Source: Whitmania pigra | Lineage: Eukaryota > Annelida > Clitellata > Hirudinida > Haemopidae | Reading direction: 5' to 3' | NCBI GenBank assembly: GCA_021613335.1 | Contig: JAJTWR010000251.1 | Span: forward strand, 2,379,501-2,443,500 | DNA length: 64,000 nucleotides | Shown here: piece after piece, positions 32,086 to 42,530 of the stretch | Layout: each line of letters opens with the position of its first letter | Numbering within the stretch: the first letter of the stretch is position 1 | The notes under the pieces: model-generated | The model's input: the letters and a program-made list of their open reading frames with translations, nothing else | Database searches by the model: none | Told to the model about the DNA's origin: nothing | Made by a program: the position numbers and the translations under genes

Positions 32086-32690
32086 ATCAATAGTTTACTT
32101 TAGAAAATTATTAAAGTGATCTTTTTTCTCAATCCTGTGTTTTGTTATTTACTTATTAGTTGGGGAATGTAAGATGCTGCTAGCAACTTAGGAGTATGAT
32201 TTAAGTAATTGGGACATTTTGTAAAGCGCCTAAAGTAAGTCATTGCTCAAGTAAAGACAGATATCAGTTGTCCCATATTGAGAAGTCTGATGGCGCTTAT
32301 TTTTTGTAATGTGGCGGAATCACGAGGGGTGCCTTCGAAGAAGAGCGTTCAAAAGTCGTTGTCGAGTTTTCCGATGCGCTTATTAAAAGCATTGTGCTAT
32401 TACTATTGAATAAAACCATGTTTAGTTTTAAAATATTTATTATGACTTTTAAATGTATAACTTAATAAATTTAATTTGGTGCTCCAGGCTGTATGTATGC
32501 TTATTTATTTATTTGATTATAGTCCGTTGCATGACTGCGATGATTTGGACTTGTATGCATACTTGAAATTGTAACTTCATTTATATAGCGCCATATGCAA
32601 ATTGATCATCTTCTGCGGCTTTTATTAATACCTTAAAAACAACAATTATCACCTAGCTGTCTATCGATTGTTGTGTCTCGGTCCGCAAAT
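32086..32690. other. ATPAF2-DCTN2 intergenic region
   Basis: About 600 bp between two genes on the same strand: ATPAF2 3' UTR, then the presumed DCTN2 promoter. No TATA box or other gene recognised. Confidence 0.6.
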
Positions 32691-35600
32691 ATGGAGGAAA
32701 TTCAGAAGCCACAAAACATGATTAAAATAGTATGGTCACATTATGTTTTTTATTTAACGCCCTTTTCACAAATGCAATGGCTTTATTGGAAATGGGGAAA
32801 TGAGTATTGATTGTTGAGTTTAACAATTGTATTTCTAGGGTGTGACCATTACGGAGAGCGACGTTTTTGAGACTGATGATCTACCTGAAGATGACCAGCA
32901 ATTGGTTTCAGATTACATTTCTGTAGGTTTACATGTTTTAATTTGTTGGAACTAAGATATTTTCTTAAAATCCACCATATTTTATGATTCAATTAACTTC
33001 AATTTTTTTAATTTTATTTTTATGATAATCTCCTATAAAGCTTTCTAAATGTCATGTATTTGTTCGAGCAGTCGTCACTTGCAAAGGAGACCCATAGGAG
33101 CGACTGCATAGACTCATCAAGACTTGATGCCACTGAGGCATTCAAGGCTTTTGCAGACAAGTCTTTGGACTCCAAATGCGTTGGTGAGCTTTAAACGTTT
33201 GTTGGTGTGTTCATATTGACATTTACTGATGCAGTCAAATGTTTTGTGTCTGTAATTTGTTCATCAAAACACAAGAAGGCATCATAAAATTGATTTAAAA
33301 ACTTTACTAATTGGCTGCAATTCCCACAAAACAATACATTTTTTCCACAGACTTCTCGGACAGCATTGCCATTGCCAGAGTTGGTTATCCAATGACTAAG
33401 GTTGGTTCTTGATATTGATATTATTGTTCTTCACTTGCTGAGATTTTATAATCATTTTATCTTTGGCATTCAGAGGATCTGTTAAATAAAATTTTTTATT
33501 ATTATTTGTTGTGAAGACTGACAGAGTCAAAAAAGAGACTTTGGAGGAGAGGTACAATCGACTGGAGAAGGCAGTCAAGGATCTTGCACAGGAGATTGAC
33601 ATCGTCAAGGTGACGAGCTGTTTACAAATTTATCTCTGGGTACTAGTTCTCATACGCACAGACACAATGCTTGCTACTACCACATGAGATGTCTATATAA
33701 TCACATGGATGACTGAACGTGTTGTCACTCATCATCAACACCCTGTTATTCATTCATGCAGGCCAATGAGGGTGACAAAGGTGATGGAGACAAAGTGTTA
33801 TTATCAGCAACCTCGATGATGCAGAAACTCAACTTCCTTCAGAGGGAATTGTCGAGTGTCGGGGTGAAGGAAGAGCTCATTGAAAATGATCCACAGAGGT
33901 TCTATCACAGGTGGCAAAATCATTTTTGTTGGCATTATCATCATAGCTATTCTATTTATTAACCATCAATATAATTGTGGTTATTCTATTTTGTAATCAT
34001 CATTATCATTATTCTACTTCAAAACTATCATTATCATTATTCTACTTCAAAACCATCATTATCATCATTGTCACCCTTTTCTAATCATCTAATTGTTCAT
34101 GTGATCATCCTCACCAATGTCATTGAAATCCTGTTAATGTCTGCCACTCATTACATCAGCTAGGATTCTTAAACTGCACAGTGAATAAATGCATTCTTGA
34201 ATTTCATCAATTAATAATCATTATCACCAGGAAGCTGTTGAATGACCTCGACCTTTTCATATCCTCGTCATCATCATCAGCACCAACTGCAATGTCGCCA
34301 GCTGCAGATGGTGATGTCATCAGATATCAGATGCTTTGCTCTCCTGGAGAAACCTTGCATGCTGATGATGCTATTGTGGGTTATATTTTGATGTGATGAT
34401 GATAATGATGTTAAAGATGGTAGTAAGTCACTGACTAATTAACAGATGAATTGATTGCAGATTGAAGACCTCGAACAGAGAATAGAAAGGTGCGAGAACA
34501 TCATCGGATTGGAGGCTGACAAATCAGTGAGCTCTTTAACCAATCAATTAATTTACCAACTGACTAGTTAACTGCTTAATTATTAAATGGTTAATAAATT
34601 CATGGATTTATTAAATATTGGTAATTATTAAATGGTAATTCACTAATTTAAAGTTTAAAATGTTGCTTATTCAGGGATCTCTCTCTGGTGAAACTCCAAA
34701 CAAGACACTCATGGTTTGTAGCTGCTGAATGTTCTGTTTTTGACCTTAGTAAAGCAATTTAAAATCAAATAAGATTGCAACGTGTCTGAATTTTTTTAGT
34801 TATTTAATATATTGCTAATATTACATCGCTTTATGTTAATATGTATTATTCATTAAACAAACCTTATTATATACACGAAGCTGTTAAATAATTAATTAAC
34901 AGGGGGCTCTTTCAATGGTTGTTGCCAAGTTTGCACTGCTCGACCTCACACAGTTGACCCACTTTGAGAGCAGCTTATTGGCCATCCAGCAGAAGCAAAT
35001 AGCAGCCTCTACCAAAAGCGAAGCCAGCGACATTGCCGACAAGGTCGACAGGGTACAAAGAGAATCTTGTCATTTTGATATTTTTTATTTATGATAATTA
35101 TTTAAATGTTATTATTTGTAATTTTGATTGTTATAATTATCATTATAAAATGTTGATTTGAAGTGAGCATTTGATAAGTGACATCCTACTATTGTTTTGA
35201 ATCAAGCAATCTAGTTAACTGAATCAATATCAACGTCATAAAAATATCGTATCCTTAGTTTGAAAACGTTCCCCAGGTGGCAGGCTTATATGAGCTCCTC
35301 AAAAAGTGGGACTCTATGGCCAACGCCATACCTCATATTTTGGACAGGCTGAACGTAATGAAAGCCTGGCACTTGCAAGGTTTAAGTCTCCTGTGCCTAG
35401 ATGCAATTTGTTGTGCATGCAAATACCTGTATGTGTTCTGCTCCTGCATGTAGCTGTTCTTTGCATGCTAGACACTTCCAGTGCCCTTGATATCTTAGCA
35501 ACCTCATATTATGTGAACAGCTTTTGTTGGTTGCGCTAAAAATTTGTTACCTGACTGTGAACACTTCAAATGCATTTTGAATATTTCCATTGGCTGAGTT

Positions 35601-36720
35601 AGTTTTATTTGGTAACAACAGCCTTTCCAGGATTGTAGGGTTTCTTGTTATATTAATTAGCCATTTGTTCTCAAGTACCTGAATGTGAATGTTTTGCTTT
35701 CATTTGTGATTGGTTGCATCAGATCTCCTCCGTTTATGAGGCTGTCAAGAAAGCCAATCCAACAATGGAGAAGCTGGTTGGTGTTTCTGAGAGGTTGAAG
35801 ACTTTGTTAGAAGACCACCAATCAGGTTTATAAGAGATTTGATAAGCCATTAGGTGCACTGAAGCAACTCCAATTTATTGTATTTCTTTAGTGTAGTCTA
35901 AGTCTTATTTTTATTAGAATAACTGCAGTGAGGATGTGAAAAACACTACTAATCAATTTTGTTTAGTTTTGATTCTATTGTTAATCATTAGCATCTAGTG
36001 ACTTTTGACATTTTGGTTAAGTCTGGTAGAATTTATAGAAAAACCGAGCTAATTGATTGATGTCATTTCCCGGCAGTTACTTCATACTGAATCAAAAGTT
36101 ATTATAGTTACTTTTAGTGTTGTCATAGTTACCAATGCATGGCTTGATGCATGCATGTTTCTAGTCATATTGTTGCATGTTACTTGTGACCTTTGCCAAT
36201 AGTCTCCAGATTTGAAGCAGTTTTGTTGTTGCATGGTCACAATAAAGAATCACTGTATTATCATTATTGTATCTGCTCATCGCAATCAACTTTATTCATT
36301 TGATTCATTACTGCGACAGCTGCTCAGTTTAGCCTCACCTTGGCCCACGTGGATTCTTCTCAGAAGCGGATGATTGACACCTTGTCCACTCACACCGAGC
36401 ACCTCAAACAGGTATGCAATCGCCCAATCAATCCCAGATCAATGCAAATTAAATGACGACATTTTGAGAAGCACTTCTCAATATTTTCATTTAATTATTT
36501 AAAACTGCACTTTTCTGGGCACACCTGGCATTTGTTCAGAAAATCTTGCTAAATTACCTATTATGACTACCAGTAGATTTTATAAAACATTGTCAAACAA
36601 CTCCATACCAGCTGTGGTTGCTAACTAATTACATAATGACTTCAGATCCAAGCTCTATTGGGGCCTCAAATGGGACTCTTCGAGGCAAACTGCAAAGCTC
36701 TGGAGGAACTAGCATCCTAA
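32691..36720 (+). CDS. DCTN2: DCTN2 (dynamitin/p50), dynactin subunit 2, with mutually exclusive exons
   Basis: Coiled-coil subunit of the dynactin shoulder, which connects the p150 arm to the Arp1 filament and supports dynein-driven transport. Exons: 32691-32729, 32839-32922, 33072-33183, 33351-33400, 33517-33609, 33762-33910, 34231-34375, 34461-34526, 34675-34713, 34903-35052, then either 35277-35379 or 35723-35825, then 36320-36411 and 36646-36720. With one alternative the protein is 398 residues, matching about 401 in vertebrates. Landmarks: VFETDDLPEDDQ at the N-terminus, then long heptad-like helices (VKKETLEERYNRLEKAV, KLNFLQRELSSVGVKEEL), and AAQFSLTLAHVD near the end. Exon 34231-34375 contains a Ser run encoded by a TCA/TCG stretch. 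AATAAA at 36999-37004. Convergent with ST13. Confidence 0.95.
35277..35379 (+). other. DCTN2: DCTN2 mutually exclusive exon, version a
   Basis: 103 bp, enters phase 0 and leaves phase 1. Encodes 34 residues starting VAGLYELLKKWDSM, closer to the vertebrate dynamitin segment (LYETIQRW) than version b. Splices directly to 36320, giving HLQAAQFSL, which matches the family. Confidence 0.88.
35415..35467 (+). promoter_or_regulatory. Three TGCATG hexamers between the exclusive exons
   Basis: TGCATG at 35414-35419, 35445-35450 and 35462-35467, within 90 bases downstream of exon version a. UGCAUG is the RBFOX recognition element. Confidence 0.65.
35723..35825 (+). other. DCTN2: DCTN2 mutually exclusive exon, version b
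   Basis: 103 bp, same entry and exit phases as version a. Encodes 34 residues starting ISSVYEAVKKANPTM, alignable without gaps to version a (shared Y-E at positions 5-6, K-K at 9-10, R-L near 24-25). Joining a to b reads D-L-L-R-L then stop, so both cannot be used together. Confidence 0.85.
36136..36235 (+). promoter_or_regulatory. Five TGCATG hexamers downstream of exclusive exon b
   Basis: TGCATG at 36136-36141, 36148-36153, 36152-36157 (overlapping), 36174-36179 and 36230-36235, about 310-410 bases after exon b and before exon 36320. Typical spacing for RBFOX-responsive downstream elements. Confidence 0.65.
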
Positions 36721-37485
36721 AACTGTTAAAAAGCGAACACTGACGATGAGCCTCGCCAGCCAGTGTCGCCAACATCATACCATGCTCATCATATTTTCCT
36801 CTTATTTCAATATTATTCCCCCTTTTTTGCTGGTTCCTGATAGGCAATTCCCAGATGCCAATCCCCAACTTATTTGATACATTGGTTTCAGGTGATGGTG
36901 GTGGTTTGGTGAACACATATTTAGCCATTTATGCTGTTTAGAAGCTTTTTAAATGTGCTTTAAAAATCGATCTGCACATGATTTTGAGTCATTGGCAGAA
37001 TAAAAGTTTCTCTCCGACTTGGCTTTCCTTCTACTTACGAAAATGTCGTGAGAGCACCTTAATTTCCAGGCTACTACAAACTGAAATCTTGGAATAACAA
37101 AAACAAATGCAGGGAGGAAAATCAAAACTTCAAAAACGAAACATGACAGGCCCCCAAAATAGCAGGGGCACTCAACAAATCATTAGTTTACCAACATTGC
37201 CAGTTAGGATTCAATATGTTAACAGCTCCAAAAAGCAATGGATGGCCTGATATCTACCAACATCTGAGATAACGTAACTGTTAATAGCAATTTGCTCGAC
37301 TGTTATTTTGATTTTAGCTAGCAAAGGTGTTGGTCGTGATGGATTAGCGATCATTGCAGTGCTTTAACCAGAAAACGAAGGAAACTGAAAACATGAACAA
37401 AAAACGCAGCGTGAACTTCCATCTTATTTATTAGGAAAAGATCAACTTCTCGGCCGTGAGTGTGCCGACACCTTCCGCATCCTTC
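36721..37485. other. DCTN2-ST13 convergent intergenic region
   Basis: About 760 bp of 3' flanks. DCTN2 AATAAA at 36999-37004 and an ST13 signal (TTTATT on plus, AATAAA on minus) at 37427-37432. No gene supported; the 36629-36928 minus frame is antisense to UTR. Confidence 0.65.
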
Positions 37486-40400
37486 TCAGTCGATGTCAGG
37501 CTGAGGGGGAGCAGTGGGCTGAGTGGAGGACCTCCCGGACTCGGGGACACTGGAACCTGCATCGAACGCTCCACTTATGTCTGGACCTCCCTTGAAATTC
37601 TTGGCCATCCTCTCAAGTATCTTCTGAAACTTTGCATTGCTCTGGTACTTGGATATGTTAGCAGGGTTGGAAGCTATGTCCTCCATGGCTGTGGCTAATT
37701 CTGGGTCCTGTATGAATCCGATAAATATATATTAAACACCATGACAAGCATACTGATGATGTAATCGTCATTGACGTAATTTTAACAAGGGTGTCTCCTT
37801 ATTTCATTGTCACAAGCATAATTATGAGGCTGGAATGACTAAATGTTACATAACAAAAGCACTCATTAATGCATTCAAATGATATGCAATACCTCGTGTC
37901 TCACTCAGACATATCAGCATGAAGCTTATTTAATTTCACTCATAGATATTCAATGCAGGGGCTGTTTAATTTTGCTCATGAATATTTAATGAAGGTTACC
38001 TTGAAAGCTTCGAGAAGCTCAGGGTCACTCAGAAGACCTGCCATTCCAGGCATGTTGTTGAACATGTTGCCTAGAAATAGCAATAATAATAAATAATAAT
38101 ATTACAAAATTGGATTACTTCAGAACGTAGCATTAACCAATCCGTCAACCATGAAATAATCATCATAATTTAAGCTCACCAAAATGGAATGACTCTCCAG
38201 TGCCTGGAGTATCCTCCTCCTATAAATAGAAAAATATGCTTGTAAGTAATAAAGGTCATGAATAATTAATAGGTGATGGTACATGAATAACAAATGAAGA
38301 AATGTGAATAATGAATGTGGGACCAACCATCCTCATCCTCTCATTCTCCATCTTTGCCTTCCTGATTCTCTCCTTCCTCTGCCTGAGCTCTTTTTCTTCC
38401 TTCTTTCGTTCTTGCTTCCTCTTGTGCTCCAGGACTCTCTTGGCCTGTGGGGAACATGCAACAAATTATGCTAGGTTTGATTTTGATTAATTATGACATA
38501 TGCAATTATTTAATGCATCACAAAGTATCTAATCTCTCTTATCCATGTTGCACTATGCTAATTAGTTTGCTTGAATCTAAATTGATTTATCTGGACGTAT
38601 TGGCAGTCCAAAGAAGTATTAATCAAACTAACCAATCGGAAGTGCCCATGAACAAGTTAATACCGGTCTCACCTTAGGCTCAACCTCTCGCCTCGCCTCA
38701 TTGGTATCGTCATCGTAGTCCAATTGGCACGACTTGCTCAGATCCTTGTAGGCATTCTCCCACTGACCGAGAAGTCTGCGTTAACGAACAATCAACAAGA
38801 TTACCACCAAAACAAAAATTGATTGAATTTCTTTGCAAATTAAATAAATTATTCTGAGTAAGTTCATCAAAAATTAATTCTCAAAAACACTTCAGAATGA
38901 AGTGCGACGAACATCCCAAGAAATTAGAAACAAGTCCTAAGCATGAAAAGGTGCTCATTTCCATCACATCACTGACCTGTAGGCTTTTCCTCTCCACTTG
39001 TAAGGCTGTGCTGAGTCTGGATTCAATTCCAGAGCCTTATTGCAGTCCCTGATTGCTGCATTTGGTCTCTGGAGCTTGATGAAGATGCTGGAGAAATAAA
39101 TATAAATAAATAAATAAAGTATAAAAAGGTATTGCATGCTCCAAATAAAACATTTCACAAATAAATAGTGCCTCCCAGCATTTCCATTCCTGGCAAAGCT
39201 ATTCATTAAGGATTAATAAAAAATACCATGAACATAATGCCACAAACAGTATAGTAAAACATTCCAAAAGATTCATCAATTAAACAGCTTACCTGGCTCT
39301 CTTGGCGTAGAGGTTGGCTGAGGTCGGGTTCAATTTGATGGCGTCAGTGTAGTGCTGGATAGCCATTTCAAAGTTTCCTAACAAGCAGAAGATTTAATCC
39401 ATACACTCAGCACCACATAGAATACATGCATACACAAACATAACAGAGTATCACTGAACTGATTATAAAACATCCATTCCAAATTTCAAAGACCAACCTT
39501 CAGAAACTGCAGCCATAGCTTCATCTCTCCTGGCGGACGACTGCTCCATCATGTCATCGGTGACCTGATCAGTGTTAATTACCATATTATAATGAGTCAC
39601 ATCAAATCCACTAACAAGACCTAATAAGTGCAATATTAATAGGCAGCTGACACAAAACAATTATAATGACATAGATCACGAGCTACAGATCCCCCAATAA
39701 CTCATAATAATTGCATGGCAAAAGAATCGTAACCAATCAGCAATTACCATCTGGCTAACCTCTATAGTCTCATCACCCATTGGCTGAGCGACATCTGGGT
39801 CAGGTTCGATGACACCATCATTCTCAATGTCTGTTTAATGAAGTAGGTAGTTTGACTCATTACATGAAACCATGCAGAACCATATGAAGAAATGTGAGGC
39901 AGTTACTTGTATTGTAAAAAATGACCAGTAATACAACTATTAATATGATATCTCGATGCATTTGTACACTAAGTCACAATTTTAGCACTAAAATTAAGAT
40001 AATTAATAATATTAACTAGAATAAAAAATTATTAACAAAGAATTAAAAAATTGAAATTTGCTTGTAGTATAGCACAAGCTGCACAGTACAAACAGCCCTC
40101 AGCACAAACTGCACTTAAATCACTTGAACAGCCCACACAAAATAATGTGGTGCATATTCATTCAGGTTATGAATGCCAACCTAATTCACTTTCTGGACTA
40201 TCTTCAACTTCTGGCTCTTCTGGCTGAGGCTAAAAAAAGTGTTTGCAAATGAGTCATTTTCATAATTAAAATCAAGCTGTAATTGCAAGGATATCCCACC
40301 AATATCAAAAGAAAATTCTCTAACGACCCACTAGTCAAATACATTTCTAAAATTATCAATAAACAGTCTTATGTGCTCATTTCACCGATGTGAGAGGCCA

Positions 40401-40799
40401 TGAATATTAAAATGTGGTATTAGCACATTGTGGATGACAAACACTTACTGGGGGCTGCCAGGACTGACCCCGATCGTGACACGGTCCACCACTTCCACAA
40501 GTTCCCTGGCCGCACTTTTGCCCAAAGTCTTTACGACAAGGAGGAATCTTTGCTCCAAGTCTGACAAAGACATAAACGAAATAACATTTAAATTTACTCT
40601 GATTATGAAATTACTTACAAAATTAAGTACAAAAAATGGATTTGAGTGAATAATTCCTAGACTTCAACTAAATAAATTTTTAATCTTACTCCTCGAGCCA
40701 TTTCCTGTAAAAGTCAAGCTCCGGCATATGAAGAATGTCCGAGTTTGACTGGCACATCTTCACAAAGCCCTCAAGCAAGCGAATATCTGATGGATTCAT
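37486..40799 (-). CDS. ST13: ST13/Hip, Hsc70-interacting protein
   Basis: Cytosolic Hsp70 co-chaperone that stabilises the ADP-bound state. Minus-strand exons: 40799-40690, 40560-40449, 40229-40181, 39830-39760, 39564-39498, 39377-39293, 39087-38977, 38775-38673, 38444-38328, 38219-38180, 38070-38000, 37707-37486; 385 codons (vertebrate about 369). Order: N-terminal dimerisation helix ([12 protein letters not shown]), acidic linker ([15 protein letters not shown]), three TPRs (about residues 130-245: [36 protein letters not shown]), basic helix ([13 protein letters not shown]), and a C-terminal STI1/DP domain ([23 protein letters not shown]). GGMP repeats typical of mammals are missing. Exon 40560-40449 adds a Cys-rich segment. 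An acceptor CAG ends two bases before ATG. Confidence 0.95.
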
Positions 40800-42530
40800 T
40801 TCTGAAACAGTAAATTCATTAAATATTCAAATTTTGCAGCAAAATCAATAATTATTAGAAATTCAATAAAGGGCTTGTGCTAATTACAACACATGATAAA
40901 TCTGAAACCAAGGGCCCATAGGTTCTGAATTTGCACATTAACATCTTGCACATAAATCGTTCAGGCAAAAACGTGTTCAGAGTAAATAAGACAAAACGTA
41001 ATGACCTAGTGATTTGAAAGCAGTTCACCTAGTGATGAAAGTTACTTCATAATTACATGAATTCAGACAAAAGCATAGAAAACCAGTACAGTACAAATAA
41101 AATAAAAAGCCCCTCGACAAAATCAAACAGCTTGCAACTTCTGTATCGCGAAAAATGCGAATGCAGAATTCGCTAAGAAACCGATCTTCGACATCATGCC
41201 AGACAAAAAAAAGCGTCGCAATGCAAATATCTAAATTTCACCTGCAATTCGTTCAGCTTTAATCCCAAAAATCTTCGATACTTGGAAGCCCTACTTTGCC
41301 CCGAATAAAGCCTCTATACCAATTACTATGTCAGGCCGAAGACCGATGTCCAAACTAGAAAATTCTCTTGCGCAAAAGCAGAAGGGTTGTGTATTTCCGT
41401 TAGGTGGAGTTTGATTGTAAGATTAGTATAATTTAATGACCAATTTATTATAAACATATCTAAAATTAATTTGAAATTTGTGTATTGATTCGTAATAAAG
41501 TTAGGTTACTATTGTGAGATTAATAAAAAGTGATGTTTATTCGTAAAACTCTTGTTTTACTTGATATTCATGAATCAAATGTTTTTTGTAAAGCAAAGGT
41601 CGAGCTAATTATCTTAAAGCAATTTTACAAATAGTCGCTCTTTACGTTTTAATAAAACCACTCTCGACTATTAGACTATATAACAATAAATAAATAATGC
41701 GTTATTGTTAATTTACTAATATATTTTATTGCATTATTGTATGAGTTCTTAAGCAACTTAAGGATAAAATAAAAGTTTGTAATTATCAAAGCTTTGCCAT
41801 ATATAAATTTCTAGATAAAGTTCAAATTATAGTATTTAAATGTTTAACGTTCAGATTATTGTTTATAAATTTTATTTAAAATTGTCAATACCAAGCGAAC
41901 CAATGTTTATTGTATTGTTTAATAAAGGAAACTCAATTAAATAGGCGCTTACATGGTGCTAATAAAAAAATTATGTTAAATTATGTTTGAAAATTTCGTT
42001 TATAACGTCCTCAACATTATTATATCAGTGTTACTTCACATGAATTAGATTACACTTTGCAACGGGTACTGAATTTTCAACAATTTTTATTTAAAAAATT
42101 ACTATTGCAATAATTACAACCCAGGTTGATTTTAAATTTAATTTCGTGCTAAAATTTTACAATTTTGTTTACCGTAGCCTGTTACTTCGCGCCAAGAGGT
42201 GACCTATTACCGCACTTAACGGCTATCTCCATTCTCATTGGTTAGCCCTCTGCCTGTCGTGTTGTGGGCTTTTTAGCATCGGCGATAGTACCCTTTAAAG
42301 TCTATTGTTTTGTCCGTTAAATGGCGGATCTTTAGTGGAGAAAGACCATAGTTAGAGATCGGATACATTTTGTGAATCGTCGCTTCTTAATAAGTAGTCG
42401 GATCGGCCGTGATTCTACGAGAAAAGCGAATTGTGACAGATTGCATTTTATCATCTATACGAATTTTTCTTCGTTCGTATCCTGAAGTACGAATCTACAT
42501 CGTGTTTAGGAAAGCGTCAAAGATAGTAAG
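40800..42530. other. Divergent promoter region between ST13 and the pocket-protein gene
   Basis: About 1.7 kb, very AT-rich in the middle (41400-42160). Near 42170-42330 it becomes GC-richer and holds an E2F-like site and an inverted CCAAT box. No gene seen. Confidence 0.65.
42185..42196. promoter_or_regulatory. E2F-like site upstream of the pocket-protein gene
   Basis: CTTCGCGCCAAG; its reverse complement CTTGGCGCGAAG contains TTGGCGCGAA, one base from the classical TTTGGCGCGAA E2F element. It is about 335 bp before the start codon at 42531. An inverted CCAAT box (ATTGG) lies at 42237-42241. Confidence 0.6.

Noticed and set aside
35277..35825. Treating 35723-35825 as an ordinary extra exon after 35277-35379
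   Set aside because: Joining them causes a frameshift and stop; each alone joins cleanly to 36320.
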